Below, piece by piece: positions 1 to 11,400 of a DNA stretch of 64,000 nt. The DNA is from Apus apus (Eukaryota; Chordata; Aves; Apodiformes; Apodidae): the NCBI RefSeq assembly GCF_020740795.1, contig NC_067282.1, positions 126,785,132 to 126,849,131 of the forward strand, read 5' to 3'. Below the pieces are notes generated by a model, which worked only from the letters and a program-made list of their open reading frames with translations, had not been told where the DNA came from and did no database searches. The translations under genes were made by a program, and so were the position numbers. Position 1 is the stretch's first letter, and each line of letters starts with the position of its first letter.

Positions 1-830
1 CCCTCGCCCCGCCTCGCCCCGCCGCACCCCGCCCCTCCTCCCGCCTCTCCCCGCCTCACCCCGCCCGTGCCGCCCCCAACCGCCAACCGCCCCGCGCCGG
101 GCGCTCCCGCCTGACGGGGGCACGAGCGGGCGGGAACGCGGCACCAGAGGGAAACCCAAACCCGCCGGTGCCTCCTCCCCGCCCCCGGCTGCCCGCTCTG
201 CCCCCCGCGCTGCGGAGCTCGATGGATTCCGTGTTGTCGCGCAAACAAACAAACAAACAAACAAGCGCTTGGGTGAGCAGCTGGGCGGCCGAGGGACGCG
301 AGGGGAGAGGCAGGGCTTTGCCCTTCCTCCCGCCCCGCAGCGGGGAGGCTCCCGGCGGCTCTGGGCAGGGCCTGTGGCGCGGCTCCGTGTCCCGCTACGC
401 CCCTTCCTTCCAGCGGCGGGCTCCGCGGCCGGCCCGCCCAGCCCCCTGGCCTCTGGGGCGGGCCGGAGGCAGCGCCCCGTCCCCCCGCCGGCCGCCGTGC
501 CGCAGCCGCCCTTCCCCGGAGGCTGGACGACAGGAGGTAATCCCCTCCCCTGTTTGCTGCCCCCCCGGGCTGCTCCCTTCCTCCCTCCCGCGCCCCGGGG
601 CTGGGCGCTCAGCCGCTGTTCTCCCCCCTCCTCCAAGTCAGGGCCGGGTCCCGGCACCGGGAATTGCGCTTCGCTTCGGGAATTGCCCCGCACGTAACCC
701 GCAAGTTGCGTCCTGAGCCCGGCGTTTGCGTGTTGGGTGGTGCCTCAGGTGCGTTTCTGCCGGGGCCCGTCTGCCCGCCCGCGGGGGGGGAGAGAGCCGC
801 GCTGCGGGCCCCGATCTGACAAGGGGCCAG
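1..830. promoter_or_regulatory. CpG island at window edge, candidate STYK1 promoter
   Basis: The first 830 bases are very GC-rich with dense CpG and long C and G runs, unlike the AT-rich DNA that follows. Open frames here are low-complexity Pro/Arg/Gly/Ala shadows typical of CpG islands, so no protein is called. An (AAAC)n run sits at about 242-264. Donor-like sites occur, for example GAG|GTAAT at 536/537, which could end a non-coding first exon. The nearest gene downstream on this strand is STYK1, whose first coding exon lies 7.6 kb away behind an acceptor at 8415. I infer, without proof, that this is the STYK1 promoter; it could serve a gene outside the window. Confidence 0.55.
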
Positions 831-834
831 GGCT

Positions 835-1085
835 TCAAACGCCAGGAGAACAGGTTGAGGTTAGATAGGACGAAGCAGTTCTTTACGCTAAGAATGGTGA
901 GACACTGGAACGGGTTGTGGAGAGAAGCTGTGAGTGCCCCTGTCATCGGAGGTGTCCCAGGCCAGGCTGGATGGTGCTTTCAGCAGCCTAATCTAGTGGA
1001 AGGTGTCCGTGCCCACGGCAGGGGACTTGGGACTAGAAGTTCTTTGAAGGTCCTTTCCAGCCCAAACGGTGCTGTGATTCTATGA
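835..1085 (+). mobile_element. CR1 LINE 3' fragment
   Basis: This is a 5'-truncated CR1 retrotransposon tail at the edge of the CpG island. It contains the characteristic 3' UTR phrases (gagacactggaacgggttg, caggctggatggtgctttca, aaggtcctttccagcccaaa) and ends in TGTGATTCTATGA, the CR1 3' terminus. A run of A's about 15 long follows at 1100-1115. It is non-coding. Confidence 0.85.
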
Positions 1086-1119
1086 CCTTTGTCTGAACAT
1101 AAAAAAAAAAAAAAAGGTG

Positions 1120-3760
1120 TTTGCAGGAGTAGGCAAAGAAAGGTTAGAAATCTGATGACTGAACAACAAGACTCAAAGGTTTGTCAGGAGTTTGCCGATA
1201 CTAGGAATTATCTGGTATATAGCAGGGTGAAAATCAAGTGCCTTTTCTGAATTGCTCGTGCCCCAAATTTTGTCCCGTTCCAGATCGATATCCACACCTT
1301 AAAAGGTTTGGGCTGTCTTTTGTAGTCCTTTTTCATCCACACAAACACAAACTTAGTCCCGTTTTTAAATTAATTATTAATTCATTAGTATTCTCATCAT
1401 ACAGGAAGCGTACTCATCTCTTGTTGTTACCACTCATTTCACTACCAACTAAGTAGCTGGTTTGAAGATAGCAATGCATCTTAAAATCAAACACAATTAA
1501 ATACTTATTTACCAAAGTTATGTGACTGCTGCAGAATTTACCGCAAAGCATTGTGTTGCTGAAGTTTTGCATGGGTTCAAAAGCAGCTGGGGAAAATCCT
1601 GCAAGGCTTATAAAATAAAAAGTTACATTTAGCTGTATTCGGCCTTGAACCATAGGCTGCTGGAGGCTGGGGAAAGTGTTGAGGGAAGTGTCCTTTTGTG
1701 TTGTTACAGTCTTTCATTTCCCTAAGCACTCTCCCTGCCAGCTGTCGGAACCGTAGTATGAGGCTGATGGACCCTTGGTTTGAGGTGGTGCAGTAATTTC
1801 TTAGGTAAACCCAGCTCCTAAATTCTGAGCCTTTAAGCTGTCTCTCAGATGCTGCCTGCTACTGTACGTGTGTGTGTATGTGGTTAGCAGGCAGATTTTT
1901 GGTCTGGTGGTGTAGCTTTTTAATACTGTTTCATTGCTCAATGAAAACCCTGGGCCACAAATAGCGTTTATGCATGTAATTCCAACTGCCTGTCAGCCAC
2001 CTTGCATAATAATAAATGTCCTAGAACCCACTTTCAGTGACACTAGCAGACAGAATCTTGTTTGTTTCAACGTATCTTGTTTTATTTGTGATTTGTGATT
2101 GTGACCAAAAGATCAGTCAGTCATCTATAAGCCACAGTTTTAAATCTTAGATTAGGATGTGAAAGTAAATTGGAGACCTTATTGCCTCTAAATAACTGCA
2201 CAGAAACAGAATACCACAACAGCATTTAAGGAGATCTTTTCTTATGAAGCTTGCTTTTTTGGTCCAGCAGAAGTTACTTGGAGTATGTTTGCCTTCTGGA
2301 AGTTGAACTGAAAAATCAGCACCCTCGTTAACAGTCTCAGCACATAGGACAAAGAATGAATTGTTTCTGGTTGAATTGCTGCTTAGTCCCAGAAACACAT
2401 CTTGAGGCTACTGAGCAGCTGCTGTGTGGTTTGGATGGTTGCTACATGTGCTATAGGTGTCTTGGTGATAAAGAGGATGTTTTTGTTAACTAGACTGCCA
2501 GTTTACTGCCTTTCAGCATGCCTAATCATACTTGATTAAGGAAAACACAGAGAGAAGGACAGAGGCATTTAAGCAGGCATTGTTTTCTTTATGGATGTGC
2601 ACACAATACAAGTGAAGAAGAAGAAGAAGTTTGTTTTTCCCAGGACAAAATGTGGCAGTGACTGCTGTCCCTTAGCTAAACAGGAGGAGAAACTTGTGGA
2701 TCAGTAAGGAACATTATATAGTCTGAGGCCTGAGCTCTGAACCATTAAAAATATCTTCACCAACCAGTCAGACCAGGAACACAGCAGAGATTGACTGGGT
2801 AAACTGAAAGCAGCTGCTTTTGCATATCCGTACCTTGAATATTAACCCTTTCCCTTTCTCACTCATTCTTCTGCAATTGAGAGGTGCAGAAACTGTGAAA
2901 AAGGAGCAAAAAGAGGAAGACTGTCAATTAACATATTTTTAAACATGAATCTGTATAGGTTCCACAAGGTACCCTTGAGGAAGGTACCTGTGGAAAGTAA
3001 CACATTACAGTAAAGAACTTGCTTAAATCAAGGACTGTCCTTTGCATTTTAGCCACTTTTTAATGGGGAATGAGGTATAGAGGAGATCCCCTACTCCTTC
3101 ACGGAGAAAATACTGTGGAGAGGCAATGCAAGTTAGTACCAGAACAGGAGGAAAGCTAAGTAACCAGAGTCTGAGCCAACACTCTGCAGCTGTTGTCATC
3201 TTTCAAATTTGAGAAAATTTTCAGTCTAGAAGATGTCTCTCCTGGCTTCTCAGGGGGTGAAAGCCAACATCCCAGAGCTCCTTCACTAATTCTATATTGC
3301 CCACTTCTGCCAGTCTCTGTAGAGAGATCAAGCAATGAAGAAAACCACTCTTGGTTTTCACCATTTTGCTCACATGTACAGTAAATGTCAGCTAGAGAGA
3401 AGTTTAGGGTGTACTAGTATACAAATATATTGAAATGCGGTCTCTCTTATGGATAAATTAACTATTGTGTTTTGATATCTAAAGCCATTGCCTCTACCAC
3501 AGCTAAAACTTTCCCACAACAAAATAATATATGCAGCACCAAAGTGTTAACAGGAGTAAGTTTTGCTCAAACAGTTGGGAGAGATAGTATAATCTTCTAC
3601 ATCTTCCCGAAGCCACCTGTATTGTGCTGTTGACTGAGAAATTAACTTTGTCTGTTAATGATAGGTCTCATATTGTTTTCCCTTGTAATACAACTGCCTC
3701 TCACTTGTATGAAGTAGGTAAGCAAATAATCTTGTTTATTACATTAGCTTATCCCTCTTG
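1120..3760. other. No gene recognised, presumed STYK1 intron
   Basis: AT-rich sequence between the CpG island and the first long CR1. Only short open frames (up to about 83 residues) occur, none with recognisable domains or supporting splice structure. A (GAA)n run lies near 2616-2630. If the CpG island is the STYK1 start, this is intronic. Confidence 0.5.
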
Positions 3761-3767
3761 ATCTGTG

Positions 3768-5493
3768 TTTGCCCTTGTCCTTGTGGGGGACTTTAACTTC
3801 CCTGATGTCTGTTGGAACTATAACACAATAGAGAGGGAACAAGCCTGGAGATTCCTGGAATGTGTTGAAGATAACTTCCTGGTGAGTGAACCAAGCAGGC
3901 AAGGTGTCCTGCTAGACCCGCTCTTTGTGAACAGGGAAGGGCTGGTTGGAGATGCAATGGTTGGAGGCTGTCTAGGGTACACCGACCATGAATTGTTAAA
4001 AGTTCTCCATTCTTAGAGATGTCAGGAGGGAGGACAATAAAACTGCTACCTTAGACTTCTGAAGGGCAAACTTTACCTTGTTTAACACCCTGATTGCCAG
4101 AATCCCTTGGGCATCTGTTCTGAAGGGTATAGGCTCCAGGAAGGCTGGACGCTCTTCAAGGACAAAGTCTTGAAGGCCAGGAGCAGGTCATCCCCATGTG
4201 CTGTAAGGTGAGCTGGTGGCATAGAAGACCAGCCTGGCTGAACAGGGGGCTTTGGCTGGTGCTCAGGGAGAAAATGAGAATCTATGGCCTTTGGAGGGAG
4301 GGGCAGGCCACTCATGAGGACTACAAAAATGCTGTGAGGCTATGCAGGGAGGGAATTAGAAGGTCCAAAACGCAGCTAAAAATTAATCTGGCCTTCATGG
4401 TTAAGGATAACATGAAAATCTTTTATAAATATATTAACAACAAAAGAAAGGCCAGGGAGATCCTCTATCCCCTATTAGATGCATGGGGAAACATAGTGAT
4501 GAATGACAAGGAAAAGGCAGAAGTGCTAAATTACTTTTTTGCCACTGTTATGTTGAGGGAATCAAACTCCCTAAGCTACACAACAGGGACCAGGAGCAGA
4601 GCAATCCCTCCACAATCCAGGAGGAGATGGTCAGTGACCTGCTACACCATGTAGATGGGCACAGATCTGTGGGGGCCAGAGCACCCAAGAGTGCTGAAAG
4701 AGCTGGCAGGGGTGCTCACCAATCCACTTTCTATCATTTAACTGCAGTCCTGGCTGACTGGAGAGGTACCAGCAGACTGGAAATCAGCCAGTGTTACTCC
4801 CATATACAAGAAGGGATGGAAGGATGATCTGGGAAATTACAGGCCTGTTAGTCTGACTTCAGTACCAGGGAATCTGATAGAACAGATCACCTTGAGTACC
4901 GTTATGCAGTACATGCAGAACAACCAGGTGATCAGGCCCAGTCAGCATGGGTTCGTGAAGGTCAGGTCCTGTTTGGTTAACCTGATCTCCTTCTATGACA
5001 GGGTGACATGCTTATTGGGTGAGGGAAGGGCTGTGAATGTTGTCTACCTTGACTTTAGCAAGGCCTTTGACAAGGTTTCAGCCACTAGGCTGATTAGGGG
5101 TCTTGAGAACCAGCCCTATGGGGAGAGGCTGAGGGAGCTGGGCCTGTTCTGCCTGGAGAAGAGGAGGCTGAGGGGAGACCTCATTGCTCTCTATGACTAC
5201 CTGAAAGGAGGTTGTGGTGAGGTGGGTGTTGGCCTCTTCTCCCTAGTGACTAGTGATAGGACAAGAGGAAATGGGGTCAAGCTGCACCGGGGGAGGTTCA
5301 AGAATTTCTTCACAGGGAGGTGAGGCATCAGAACAGGCTGCCCAGGGAGGTGGTACAGGCACCGCCCCGGAGGTGTTCAAAAAACGGGTAGACATGGTGC
5401 TTCGGGAGATGGTTTAGTGGTTAGGGGTTGTAGGGTAGATGGTTGGACTTGATCTTGAAGGTTGTTTTCCAACCTTGATTCTGTGATTCTGTG
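3768..5493 (+). mobile_element. CR1 LINE, internally deleted (endonuclease, RT and 3' end)
   Basis: A long but dead CR1 copy. It starts in the ORF2 endonuclease domain (VLVGDFNFPDVCWN near 3780-3825) and passes through the inter-domain region around 4200-4560. It enters reverse transcriptase at about 4835 ([12 protein letters not shown], then SQHGF and [12 protein letters not shown] near 5045-5085). It then jumps straight to the 3' region ([16 protein letters not shown]), so the central RT including the catalytic FADD block is deleted. Stops and frameshifts break the frame throughout. It ends in the CR1 terminus GATTCTGTGATTCTGTG at 5493. Confidence 0.9.
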
Positions 5494-8415
5494 CCTGCCT
5501 TTCAAATTCCACTCCAGGTCCTCACCTGAGGACTCTGCTTTGCCTGTCTCTGTCATCAGTGGGTGATCCAGCTGGTGCATGGAAGCCAGGCAGATCCATT
5601 TTACAAGTGTGTGCCTACCTGTCAGCTCAAGTGTTGGACGTACACCAAAGAGGTCTCCCTGGAGAGACAGCTGAGAAGATGTTGGGGAGTAAAGAATTGA
5701 AACGAGTGAAGTCTGGGGTAGGAAAATCAGTGAGGAGGAACTTGGTTGTAAGAATTACAACCACACAAGGTAACCATCAGTATTATCAGGAGTGGGCTCA
5801 GACAAACTGGGAACTGGCATCAGGCAAGCTTCAGGAAAAAGACTGCTGCAGGGCAAGAGAAGTGGTGAGAGAAAACACTGCTGGAAGATTAGCTAATTAA
5901 TATTTATTTTTTTAAAAATACTTTTATTAATATAAATGTGACCTTAACTAGGATATAGTTGTACCATAGAGTCTATAGAGAGAGCAGACTGTTGAAGTAA
6001 ATATGTTTTGAAAGGAAATCAATGAAGAGAAATGAAGATTCAAGCGTTCCAGGGAGTGGATTTCAATGTATGTAAAAGAGTAATAAAAAAACAGTGGAAT
6101 AACTAAGATGACATTTACTTGTGAATGCACAATCTTTTCAATGCAAATTGTAAATTGAAGTAATGCAGGATATGTTCTCCTGTGCTCATGATCTAGATGG
6201 CACTGGTCTTTGGTCTTTGTACAGCATAACAGACAGACAAGGAAAATCAGAATTACAGTGAGGTTTTGAACCTCTTAAGGTATTTTTGCTCCCCCTTATC
6301 CTGCTGTCCTCATAAAATAAAATAAGTATTTGGGCACTGCCAATATGCTTTCTGCTGTGTGGCAAGTATGCACCTGTGCATTGAAAATGTTAGTTCCACG
6401 TAAACTCCGTGTATACCATACTGATGACACTGCAAAAATATTTGTTAACGGTATAACATGAAATCTGAGAATATCTGAGTTACCCTCTTGTGAGGATGGA
6501 AATGCAGAAACTTCAGTAATGTTACTGTTATACCAGTAAGCTGCAGAAAGAGCTAAGTATGAGAATTCCTTTTGTTTCACCAAGGAAAGTAGCACTGAAG
6601 GGCACTTCAGAATTATCTTACTAAGTGCAACTTCTTTTCCTACTTCCTGAGTTTTGCAAGAGGATAGATGCCTAGTGTGTAAATGGTCTAGTCTAATAAT
6701 ACTTTTCCCGGCTCCATAAGCAATACCAATAAATGGGAGTGCCAGTGCAAATAAAGTGCCAGTGGGTGCCACTGTTTTTTATTTCTGGATTCCACAGTTC
6801 TGTCCCGAGTATGGCTGCAAAAACTTGGGAGCCACCCATTGGCATCACTGATGGGAGGTACATAAAGGAGTAGGTAGGAATCTTTTTGACGGACACAGGA
6901 CGTGTAGACATGGTTGCTGCATCAAAGGTTTTTCCATTAAGCTTTGTGACTGTATGACCGTGTTTCTGTGTAAGTACTAGTTGGAATACATGTGCTTATA
7001 TGTGCTTATATATGTCTGCACACATCACTTAAATGTAAGTGTGTATTCCTAGTAGAAAGCAAAGTCATTAGTTAGTGTTAAAATGGAGCTTGGACTGTTT
7101 ATGACTCAGATTATGTAACATAATTGCTGGCTAATGGTCCTAAAGTCTATTTTCCTATGATGCTGTTGAGTCTGTTCACGTGTCTTTTGTATCTGTATGT
7201 ATCTGAAAGTGAAGGAAGTTAGGACTGGTCCTCTTGTGGTGATACCTGTGTATTTTTGTGTAAGTGTGCGTATGTGTTACAGCCAAGATATATTCACTTA
7301 GTGCACTTGCTTTCCAAATGTACTTGAAAAGACTGGTGTTATTGCTGTATTTGACTAGATTATTATTGCAGCCACATCCTGAAACCAGGTAAATTTGCTA
7401 GCATATTGAAAATCAAAGGAAATAAAAATGGAACACACTTTTGTGATATCTTGAAGTGCAGATATATTCCATTCCTCTTTCTGCTGCCTCTTTTGTGCAA
7501 CTGATAAAGCATAATTTCACCCATTAATTTTAAGTATGAGAACAAACTATTTAATGTTTTGTCTATCACCAACTTCCATAAAACCATATTAATATCGGTA
7601 AGAAAGCTTATTAACACTTGCCATTGAGGTTAACTGCCTTGAACTCATAGCTGGAAATAAAGTATGTATTTACAGGATAAAAGTCCCAATGCCTATAAAA
7701 CGTTCTAGATTATAGTGGTTTTGAAGCTGTTAAGTCTAAAGTTTTTGTCAATGTTTATAAGAAACAGTGGCTAAATGTGTGTGCCTTGCCTTTCTATCAA
7801 CCATCAGTAATAATCACATAGATTTTTGCAGTTTATAAACAGTAGTTCCAGATATTGTGCTTCGGATTAATTCTAGATCTGGCAGTGTTAAGGAATCAGT
7901 ACCAGAGAGTCCTAATGACGAGACTTTTTTTGTCTTTGTCTTTATGGAGCAATAATGCTAGTTGTGGCAGGGGCTGTAGTCAAGAATGACAGACATTTTG
8001 TACACATGCTGCTGATCTGTTTATTTGTATGGACCAGAAGATTAAAGGCTGAGCTGTTCTGGCATCTAAGAAGGGTGTTAGCTAGAAGTGTATTGGCTGT
8101 ATTAGATATTCTTAAAATGTAATGAAGCTCATGACTGAGTTTTTGTGCATATGCTAGCCTTCAGACCTCAGGGTACTCAATTGCTTTTGAAACACTGTAG
8201 AAAAAGTTTAATCTTAAATTCTGTCATGCAGTCTACCATTCATAGGATTTGGTAATGGATGTCCTGTATTGTTCTCTAAGCCTCAAAGTCCCAGATCTGC
8301 TTCTTCACACATCCACTGATCATAAGGGGTAGAAAGCTCCATAATCAACTCAAACATTGCTTTATAAATCATCCTTCTTCCTGATAAATTTCATTAGTAT
8401 TCTTTGTCTGTGCAG

Positions 8416-8453
8416 AAGACAGAGGTTGGAAACCCAGTTGTTTGTGATTGAGC
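8416..8453 (+). other. STYK1: STYK1 5' UTR part of first coding exon
   Basis: A good acceptor (tttgtctgtgcag ending at 8415) lies 38 bases before the STYK1 start codon. The exon carrying the start therefore probably begins at 8416, with the rest of the 5' UTR in one or more upstream exons, perhaps in the CpG island at 1-830. This is inferred from splice consensus only. Confidence 0.55.
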
Positions 8454-11400
8454 ATGGCGGGGGATGTAAAAAGATTCACACGCATGCTACTGGAATGCAA
8501 CAGCAATGACAAGCTATGTGGTAAGATTCACAGATTTCTTTAAGTGATAAGCTTGCACGTGCTGTGTAGGAAGGTCAGCTTTGCTAAAAAGAGGGCCAAG
8601 CCCTTTCCTTTGCTCCACCTGCATCCCAGCCCACATAGAATGATTTGACTGAGTTCTCCCTGTATAGTGTTTTGGGGTAGAAACTTTTAAGGGGATACAG
8701 ACTTTGTGGTGGGATTCATCTCACATAATTTTAGCCATTTTCTAGGAGTCCAGTTCTGGGGTCCCCAACATAAGAAGGCCATGGAGCTCCTGGAGAGAGT
8801 CCAGAGGAGGGCCATGAAGATGATCGGAGGGCTAGAGCATGTCTCCAGTGCAGAGACAGGCTGACAGAGTTGGGGTTGTTCAACCTGGAGAGAAGGCTCC
8901 AGGGAGACCTCACTGCAGCCTTCCAGTACCTGAAGGGAGTGTACAGGAAAGCTGGGGAGGGGCTTTTACAAGGGCACGTAGCAAGAGGAGAAGGGGTAAT
9001 GTATTAAAACTGGAATAGGGGAGATGTAGGTTAGACATTAGGAATAACTTTTTCACTGTGAGGGTGGTGAGACACTGGAACAGGTTGCCCATGGAAGATG
9101 TAGATGCCCCATCCCTAGAAGTATTCAAGGCCAGGCTAGATGAAGATTTGAGCAACCTCCTGTAGTGGGAGGTGTCCCTGCCCATGGCAGGAGGGTTGGA
9201 ACTAGATGATCTTTAAGGTCCCTTCCAACCAAAACCATTCTATGATTCTATTATTCAATTTCTACTTTAAATGAGACACAGTATAGTGATCGAATATTCC
9301 CTGGTGTTTCCCTAAGGACAAGTCTTGCGAGATTTCAGTTTTGTGACTTTCTTTCATTTTCGGGATCTTGCCTACAAATCTGGGGACCTAAGAGACTTGG
9401 TTACCTGCAAAATCCTTGTTAATTTCAATGTCTTCTGGTCAAGTTCAAACCAGATGACCAGGCCCTCTTTTCTTGAAAGTGCTTCCTATAATACTAGTGG
9501 AAGTAGCTGAATCTGTAAGTGCACAGTAATATGCAGCTCCCTCCTCTCCCTCTGGCAGGCCAACTCTGTTTAATTGGTGGGTGATACTTGCACATGGCTA
9601 AAATTCCTAGCATCTGTAATAAGGCATTTAAGTAAGTGACCTTACGTGCAGGAGCTACAGTGGTTTCTTGCAGTTTACATTCTCGGCACCTTTGAAAAAT
9701 AGGATGGCAGCACTAACAGAATTCAGCTGTTGTTCCAAGGAGCAGAGAATAGATACACATACTTTTGGGGTTGAAAGTTAATTAAATGCATCCCTGCCAA
9801 TGCATGGGAGTTGGATCTAGATGATTGTTAAGGTCTCTTCCAATCCAAACCATTCTATGATTCTATTGTTCTATTATTACTGCTTTGTTATACAGAACCA
9901 ATGTGCATCAGGCAGTGCTGCTTATTCCTTGGCTTCCCGCTTTCTTTTTCTGCTGATAGTTGTGCGTGAATACCAGACCGAAGTGATTGTTGTCCCAGTT
10001 CTCCTTGTGGGTTTTTTTGTCATCTTGCTAACTGTGATCCTTTGGCTCCACTGTCGAGGCTTGCGAGCAAAGCAGGAGCAATCATCATCATCTGGACACC
10101 AAGGTAAAAAAACATTTTCCAACCAGAAGACAGACTGTTGGTTTCAGTGGCCAGAAGCCAATCCCATTTCTCCATTGCTTGAGCTGTTAGGCAATAGCAT
10201 TTATGGAGAGCCTGAGTGGTATTCAGCAATCTGGTAAACATTAGAAAAACTGGGAACCCTGTTTTACTCCACTTGCAGTAGCAGTAGTGGAATCAGTAGT
10301 ATAGATAGATCTGAGAAAACCTAAAGCAACACACCATGTAGGCTGACCAATGTACTGGAGTAACCACTTGAGAGCTGCAAAGTGTGTTTATGTAGCAGCT
10401 TTCTAGATGCTACTGCATGGAAAGTATGCCTGGGGTAATTCTGAATGACAGTCACACCTACTTAATCCATTTTCTGTACTGTCATCTAAGAAATTTTATT
10501 TCAAGCTGCTGTCTACCACTTCGTATTGGAAAAATGAGAAATAGAACAGGGAGTGGTGAGGGGATAGGGAAAGGTTTGTTGGTAATGCAAGCAGGTGTTG
10601 CAGTGTGGAAATGAAAATCCAGTTCTGAACGTATTTTGGTTTTGTAGAGGAGAAAGTCTATATAAAGGGAAATAATTGAGAACAAAATAAGGCCTTTGTG
10701 AGAACACCCTGTGCACATCACTTTCATAACAACTGGTAGCTGGTAATAAAATAAAATGGTTGTTTCTTCAGCACATGGGAATCAAGTACAAATGCATCTT
10801 ATCTAGGAAGTTTACATAGTTAAATACAGTAGAGATCTCCAGGCTCGTTTTGGTTTAGAGTGGGAGATAAATTCCTTCACCTCTTCAAGGGCCAAAATAA
10901 GTAATATACAATAACGTTTCCTTACTTTGTCTTGATTCAACAGTATGGAGCAAAAATTAGAGGATATGCTGATCACTGCCACCTGCTGCAAGAGTTCATC
11001 TGTCCATTTTTATGCCTAATGTGTATTTGTTTTTGTCAGCAAATGAAAAGAATCAACAGGAATCTAACTCAACAGACAACCATGATATCCAACTGAGTGA
11101 GACACCTGTGGAGAGCCTGCTAAGTTCTGCATCCTTGACTCTGAAAGAACTGGAGATACCACGAGAGAAATTCTCACCAGGCACCTTGCAACTGATAAAA
11201 CATGGTCGCTATGGGAGCATCTACAGAGCACAGCTGGAAACTGGGAACCCCCGGAAGACTAAGACTGTGGTATTGAAAGCTTTACAAGGTAAGGCACGTC
11301 GCCAGGAACCTCTTTGGTACAGAGCTTTGTCATCATTACTTGGCAAGAACAAGCTGTGTTCAGTATCATGTTATCTAGTCAGAGTGGCATTTTGGTAAGT

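Noticed and set aside
168-716. 182- and 142-codon frames in the 5' CpG island
   Set aside because: Low-complexity Pro/Arg/Gly/Ala translations in several frames at once, as expected from CpG-rich non-coding DNA.
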